From positions 1 through 17,579 of the forward strand of contig JBFXFK010000102.1 of NCBI GenBank assembly GCA_050179135.1: a DNA stretch of 17,579 bases, read 5' to 3'. The DNA comes from UBA4064 sp050179135. GTDB taxonomy: Bacteria > Desulfobacterota > Desulfobacteria > Desulfobacterales > Desulfatirhabdiaceae. The position numbers and the translations under genes were made by a program. Of this stretch, positions 14,721 through 17,579 are shown piece after piece (the first letter of the stretch is position 1; each line of letters opens with the position of its first letter). Under the pieces are notes generated by a model. It did no database searches, was not told the origin of the DNA, and worked only from the letters and a program-made list of their open reading frames with translations.

Positions 14721-15632
14721 CTATCCCAAAAAATCGGCGGCATGTTTTGCAGCACGGGCCCCGTCGGCACATCCGGTCAAAACCTGGTACATGTCCGTAT
14801 TCCGGACATCACCGGCTGCAAAAAGTCCGGGAACAGACGTCATCAATCTGGAATCGGTCTGGATATAGCCATCCTGCGTCATCTTGACGGAAAAATCAAG
14901 ACACCGGGTATTGGGCAGCCATCCGATTGCGGCAAAAACACCATCAACCGGAATTTCAGTTGTTTTGCCATCCCCGGATCGGACCTCCAGTGCTTCAATC
15001 AGGTCAAGCCCTTTATAAGCCAGAATTTCTGTGCCGCTACGGACCTCCACGTTTTTCAATCCGGCAATACGTTCCTGATGGCTGTAATCCATTTGGGCTT
15101 TTTCACTGCGATATAAAAGAAGAACCTTTTCGGCAATTCTTGACAGGGTCATGACATGCTGGGCCGCGGCGTTTGAACTGCCGATAACCGCCAGGGTGGC
15201 ATTTGTGTTGCGATACAGGGGGCCATCACATAAAGAACAATGATGGACACCTTTCAGATGACGGTTTTCAACCTCAAGCCCGACCGGCATCCGGCCGGTT
15301 GCCAATATCGCAACCGGAGCTGAGCGGGTCTGTCCATTGGAATCGGTGCAATGAAACAGGCTGTTATCATGGCCCAATCGTTCAATACGGGACATGGTGA
15401 ACTGTGCTCCACCGATCTGGGCCTGCTGAAACAAGCGCATGCCGAATTCGGTTCCGCCGACGCCATCCATATATCCGGGCAAGTTGTCGATTTTTTCGAT
15501 CATGTACAGGTTGCCACCCGGCGTATCACCAAAAACAACCGTATTCAACCCGAACCGCCTTGCGTAAACCGCTGCCGTCATGCCTGCAGGGCCTGTTCCC
15601 GCAATCAATACATCATGTCTTTCCGGTGACAT
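14721..15632 (-). CDS. Thioredoxin-reductase-like FAD oxidoreductase
   Basis: This 303-aa flavoprotein has the low-molecular-weight thioredoxin reductase architecture. An N-terminal FAD-binding GTGPAGMTAAVYARR (residues 12-26) is followed by ATGRMP and the redox-active HHCSLCDGP (C132, C135). Next comes a nucleotide domain with VIGSSNAAAQHV (~153-164) and a C-terminal GLFAAGDVRNTDMYQVLTG FAD motif. Two features are unusual for an NADPH-dependent enzyme: the second dinucleotide loop is G-S-S-N-A rather than GGGNSA, and the NADPH-contacting HRRxxxR is replaced by LYRSEKAQM. The electron donor may therefore be NADH or another carrier. AGGAG lies ten bases before ATG 15632. Its position among thioredoxin-like proteins makes it their likely reductant source. 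Confidence 0.92.
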   Translation of the reverse strand: MSPERHDVLIAGTGPAGMTAAVYARRFGLNTVVFGDTPGGNLYMIEKIDNLPGYMDGVGGTEFGMRLFQQAQIGGAQFTMSRIERLGHDNSLFHCTDSNGQTRSAPVAILATGRMPVGLEVENRHLKGVHHCSLCDGPLYRNTNATLAVIGSSNAAAQHVMTLSRIAEKVLLLYRSEKAQMDYSHQERIAGLKNVEVRSGTEILAYKGLDLIEALEVRSGDGKTTEIPVDGVFAAIGWLPNTRCLDFSVKMTQDGYIQTDSRLMTSVPGLFAAGDVRNTDMYQVLTGCADGARAAKHAADFLG

Positions 15633-15650
15633 ATTTATATGGCTCCTGGT

Positions 15651-16676
15651 TCAGTCTTCCGGTGTAAACGGCTGATATGATCCGATGTTGATCCAGTATT
15701 CCGGCGGCGCGGCCATGCCGATACCATCCATGACATCCGGTGGGCCGATAAACACAATGGTATTGTTATGCTGAATACGCTCCTGAGGAATATTGGGATT
15801 TTCGATTGTCCAGTCTCCCATCACGTAATTGAACAACCATGTGTTCCCATTGTCTTTTACAAACCCTTTGGCCCGAAGAACCTTTGCCGGAAGCGCATTT
15901 GCCATGGTTCTGATCTGATCCAGATCATTTCCGGTCCACTGGTAGGCCACAGACATCAGCAAATCCGGTGGTGTAATCTGCAGGTCGGGACTGTCCAGCA
16001 GGTTATCGAGGTATTCATCCATCTCTTCATCCGACATGACCGGCATGGACCGCGACTGATCCGCCGGATTGACATTCCCGGATACAAAATCGAAATATTT
16101 TTCAAACGGAATGTTGGCGTAGGTGGTTTCATAAATAACCGGATCGGGATGAAATTCCCGGATAACCTCCCTGGTTTTTTCCAGAACATCCGGCGGAACG
16201 ACATCAACCTTGTTGATGATAAAAACACTGGATGAGGCAATCTGTTTCTCAATGGAAGCATACACATGATACGCATCCAGAAAATGGATTGCATCGATGA
16301 CACAAAACTGTTCCATGAAACGGAACCGGTCGTTGAAGATGGGCAGTTTCAGATCTTTTTTCAAATCTGACGGATTGGCCACACCGGTTGATTCAATCAA
16401 CAGCACATCCGGCTGCACCTGGGTATTGAGGGCATAAAGTCCCTTGATAAAATCGGTCTTGACGCAGACACAAAAGATGGATCCCTTGCTGATTTCCATC
16501 ATGTCAATATCTTCGCCCTCTACCAGCGTGCCATCGACACCGATCTCACCAAATTCGTTAACCAGAAGGGTCAATTTCCTGTTTTTGGGGAACTGGGAGA
16601 TGATCCGGTTCAAAAACGTTGTCTTCCCCGCACCAAGAAATCCGGTGATCAGATAGACCTGCGTGTTATCAGACAT
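15651..16676 (-). CDS. CobW/COG0523-family GTPase
   Basis: This is a 341-aa GTPase of the G3E family, members of which insert or deliver metals such as zinc, cobalt or nickel. Visible are the P-loop ITGFLGAGKTTFLNR (residues 10-24), the switch region LVNEFGEIGVDG, ESTGVANPSDL (~95-105), the guanine-specificity motif NKVDVVPPD (~155-163), and a C-terminal CobW_C-like domain with RAKGFVKDNGNTWLFNYV. The metal-binding motif normally written CxCC appears here as F-C69-V-C71-V, lacking the third Cys, so metal affinity or identity may differ. Its ATG is three bases after the stop of the small CxxC gene. A chaperone role for the zinc-dependent MtaA-like enzyme in this cluster is possible but unproven. 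Confidence 0.9.
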   Translation of the reverse strand: MSDNTQVYLITGFLGAGKTTFLNRIISQFPKNRKLTLLVNEFGEIGVDGTLVEGEDIDMMEISKGSIFCVCVKTDFIKGLYALNTQVQPDVLLIESTGVANPSDLKKDLKLPIFNDRFRFMEQFCVIDAIHFLDAYHVYASIEKQIASSSVFIINKVDVVPPDVLEKTREVIREFHPDPVIYETTYANIPFEKYFDFVSGNVNPADQSRSMPVMSDEEMDEYLDNLLDSPDLQITPPDLLMSVAYQWTGNDLDQIRTMANALPAKVLRAKGFVKDNGNTWLFNYVMGDWTIENPNIPQERIQHNNTIVFIGPPDVMDGIGMAAPPEYWINIGSYQPFTPED

Positions 16677-16679
16677 GGC

Positions 16680-16925
16680 CTATAGTTTCTCCTCGATTTT
16701 ATTTCGAATTTCTTCCGGAGACAATAATTTTCCGGTTGAGATGAGTTCACCATCAATGATCAGCCCCGGTGTCATAAATACACCCATTCTGGCAAAATAT
16801 TTTACATCTCCGACCTTGACGATCTCAAACCGGCTGTCATCCTTGAAAAATGAAGCTGCGGCAATTGAATTCTCGTACAATTGCATACACCGGGCACAAC
16901 CTGTTCCCGATATCTCAATTTTCAT
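16680..16925 (-). CDS. Small CxxC thioredoxin-fold protein (redox-active disulfide protein 2 type)
   Basis: This 81-aa protein has the compact thioredoxin_3 fold: strand MKIEISGTG, active site C10-A-R-C13, a helix MQLYENSIAAASF, then VGDVKYFARMGVFMTPGLII with the cis-proline (T-P) and a C-terminal helix SPEEIRNKIEEKL. It matches the family of small 'redox-active disulfide' proteins often found beside permeases or reductases. AGGGG lies about eight bases before ATG 16925, and its stop is only three bases before the CobW-like gene, suggesting co-transcription and perhaps shared delivery of thiol-bound metal. Confidence 0.9.
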   Translation of the reverse strand: MKIEISGTGCARCMQLYENSIAAASFFKDDSRFEIVKVGDVKYFARMGVFMTPGLIIDGELISTGKLLSPEEIRNKIEEKL

Positions 16926-16981
16926 GATACGGCCCCTTCCAGTCGAAAACCGGTTATGGATGACCAGAATGAATCGGGATA

Positions 16982-17302
16982 TTATCCGCTTCCCAACGCA
17001 GGATCATCCAGGGGTCTGGCTATTCCGCTATCCATGCTCAGTTCCAGCGGGTTTTGGCAAAATCGGCAAACTCCCAGGCAGGATGTGGGAGAAAATGAAA
17101 AACCGTGCCAGATCGTCTGATATTCCGTCAAACTTTCAACGCTCATGCGCCCGGACAACGCTTCGGGAGGTTCCAGCTTGCGGATACGATCCAATTTTCC
17201 GCAATAGGGGCACCTGATGCCGAAAACACCCGTATCCGTTTTGGGAAGGTCATTTTCAATAACAAACAGTTTTATTTTTTGAATCGCTTCGTAACAGTCC
17301 AA
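16982..17302 (-). CDS. Cys4 zinc-ribbon-like protein of unknown function
   Basis: I do not recognise this 106-aa protein. It has two paired-Cys knuckles, RCPYCGK (C31, C34) and GVCRFCQ (near 79-83), with an additional Cys in TSCLG, which fits a zinc ribbon or rubredoxin-like metal site. The N-terminus MDCYEAIQKIKLFVIEND is helical and contains a further Cys. The start is a TTG at 17302 with AAGGAG 11 bases upstream; no ATG or GTG fits. It lies after a strong 14-bp hairpin and 56 nt before the small CxxC gene. It might bind metal or nucleic acid. The predicted protein is compositionally normal for this window. Confidence 0.65.
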   Translation of the reverse strand: MDCYEAIQKIKLFVIENDLPKTDTGVFGIRCPYCGKLDRIRKLEPPEALSGRMSVESLTEYQTIWHGFSFSPTSCLGVCRFCQNPLELSMDSGIARPLDDPALGSG

Positions 17303-17326
17303 AGCGGTAACTGCTCCTTATGTAAA

Positions 17327-17366
17327 CCAGATATTCAGGCGAATCAGATTTTGCCTGAATATCTGG
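17327..17366 (-). terminator. Perfect 14-bp inverted repeat, possible weak terminator
   Basis: CCAGATATTCAGGC and its exact complement are separated by 12 bases. The hairpin lies 16 nt after the stop of the right-edge gene and ~25 nt before the zinc-ribbon-like TTG start on the - strand. Only TTTA follows it, so termination would be weak; RNA processing, stabilisation or an operator dyad are alternatives. Confidence 0.45.
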
Positions 17367-17382
17367 GATGGCAATGATTGAT

Positions 17383-17579
17383 CTATTTTCGTGTTGAATC
17401 AACGCGTGTTGACAATCCGGCTCCTGCTTTCTGCAGATTTTCCTGAATCTTGTCAAACTCGAATCCGACACCCCGAAGGGAGAGAATCCGTTCCTTCATT
17501 GCAGTATTGGGCGCCCGTTTGGCCATTTCATCAATCAATTCCTCATACTGGGGAATGATGCTTTCAAAAACCAGATCCC
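17383..17579 (-). CDS. C-terminal part of a thioredoxin-fold-like protein (right-edge partial)
   Basis: Sixty-four residues are readable before the TAG at 17385-17383. The beginning, DLVFESIIPQYEELIDEM, resembles ELVYEALIPMQEELIAEI in the selenoprotein at 10410-10706 and, more loosely, the FD[AS]IP segment of the other two family members. The active site, whether CxxC or UxxC, lies beyond the window. After this segment comes a tail of about 45 residues (from KRAPNTAMKERILSLRGVG on) not seen in the other members. It is the first readable gene of the leftward cluster. Confidence 0.6.
   Translation of the reverse strand, partial: DLVFESIIPQYEELIDEMAKRAPNTAMKERILSLRGVGFEFDKIQENLQKAGAGLSTRVDSTRK

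Noticed and set aside
1..17579. CRISPR arrays, tRNA or rRNA genes, complete insertion sequences, defence systems
   Set aside because: No repeat-spacer pattern, cloverleaf, rRNA-like sequence, transposase or known defence protein was seen on either strand.

Overview
The window looks like a chromosomal segment of an anaerobic Desulfobacterota (deltaproteobacterial) organism, probably a relative of the sulfate-reducing Desulfobacteraceae. This is inferred from gene content: a SulP anion transporter, an orphan MtaA/HemE-type methyltransferase, a COG0523 GTPase, and two small thioredoxin-fold genes that appear to encode selenocysteine. No rRNA, tRNA, CRISPR array or transposase gene was seen.

Layout. 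Bases 1-7656 are read on the + strand: a SulP transporter, a YejA-like peptide-binding protein, an OppD-like ABC ATPase that overlaps it by 4 nt, miaA, and a YcbB-type L,D-transpeptidase. Bases 7667-17579 are read on the - strand. In order of transcription (right to left) they hold: the C-terminus of a thioredoxin-fold-like protein cut by the window edge, a Cys4 zinc-ribbon-like protein, a small CxxC 'redox-active disulfide' protein, a CobW-like GTPase, a thioredoxin-reductase-like flavoprotein, a TPR protein, a CxxC thioredoxin-like protein, a UxxC thioredoxin-like selenoprotein, an MtaA-like methyltransferase (followed by a terminator), a PPOX flavin protein, a fusion of a TSCPD domain with a degenerate phosphoesterase, a second UxxC selenoprotein, and a head-only SMC-like ATPase. 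After a 423-bp spacer come efpL (yeiP) and a Tat-type DUF882 peptidase.

Main discovery. Two genes carry an in-frame TGA at codon 17, exactly where thioredoxins have the first active-site Cys; the second Cys is intact at residue 20 in both, giving U-x-x-C. Read through the TGA, each gains an N-terminal beta strand and a better start; the second also gains a strong Shine-Dalgarno. Both resemble a neighbouring paralog with Cys-Leu-Pro-Cys. A fourth relative is cut by the right edge. With the reductase and the CxxC mini-protein, they suggest a selenium-dependent thiol/disulfide relay attached to a methyltransferase and metal-chaperone module. The substrate cannot be deduced from sequence alone.

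Other points. A ~108-bp imperfect palindrome with inverted-repeat ends occurs twice in opposite orientation (95 of 103 aligned bases identical), each time directly after a stop codon. One copy overlaps the apparent 5' end of the SulP gene, so its longest ORF is probably over-extended. Two cell-wall genes have strong Shine-Dalgarno sequences placed before ATC or ATT rather than ATG/GTG/TTG.
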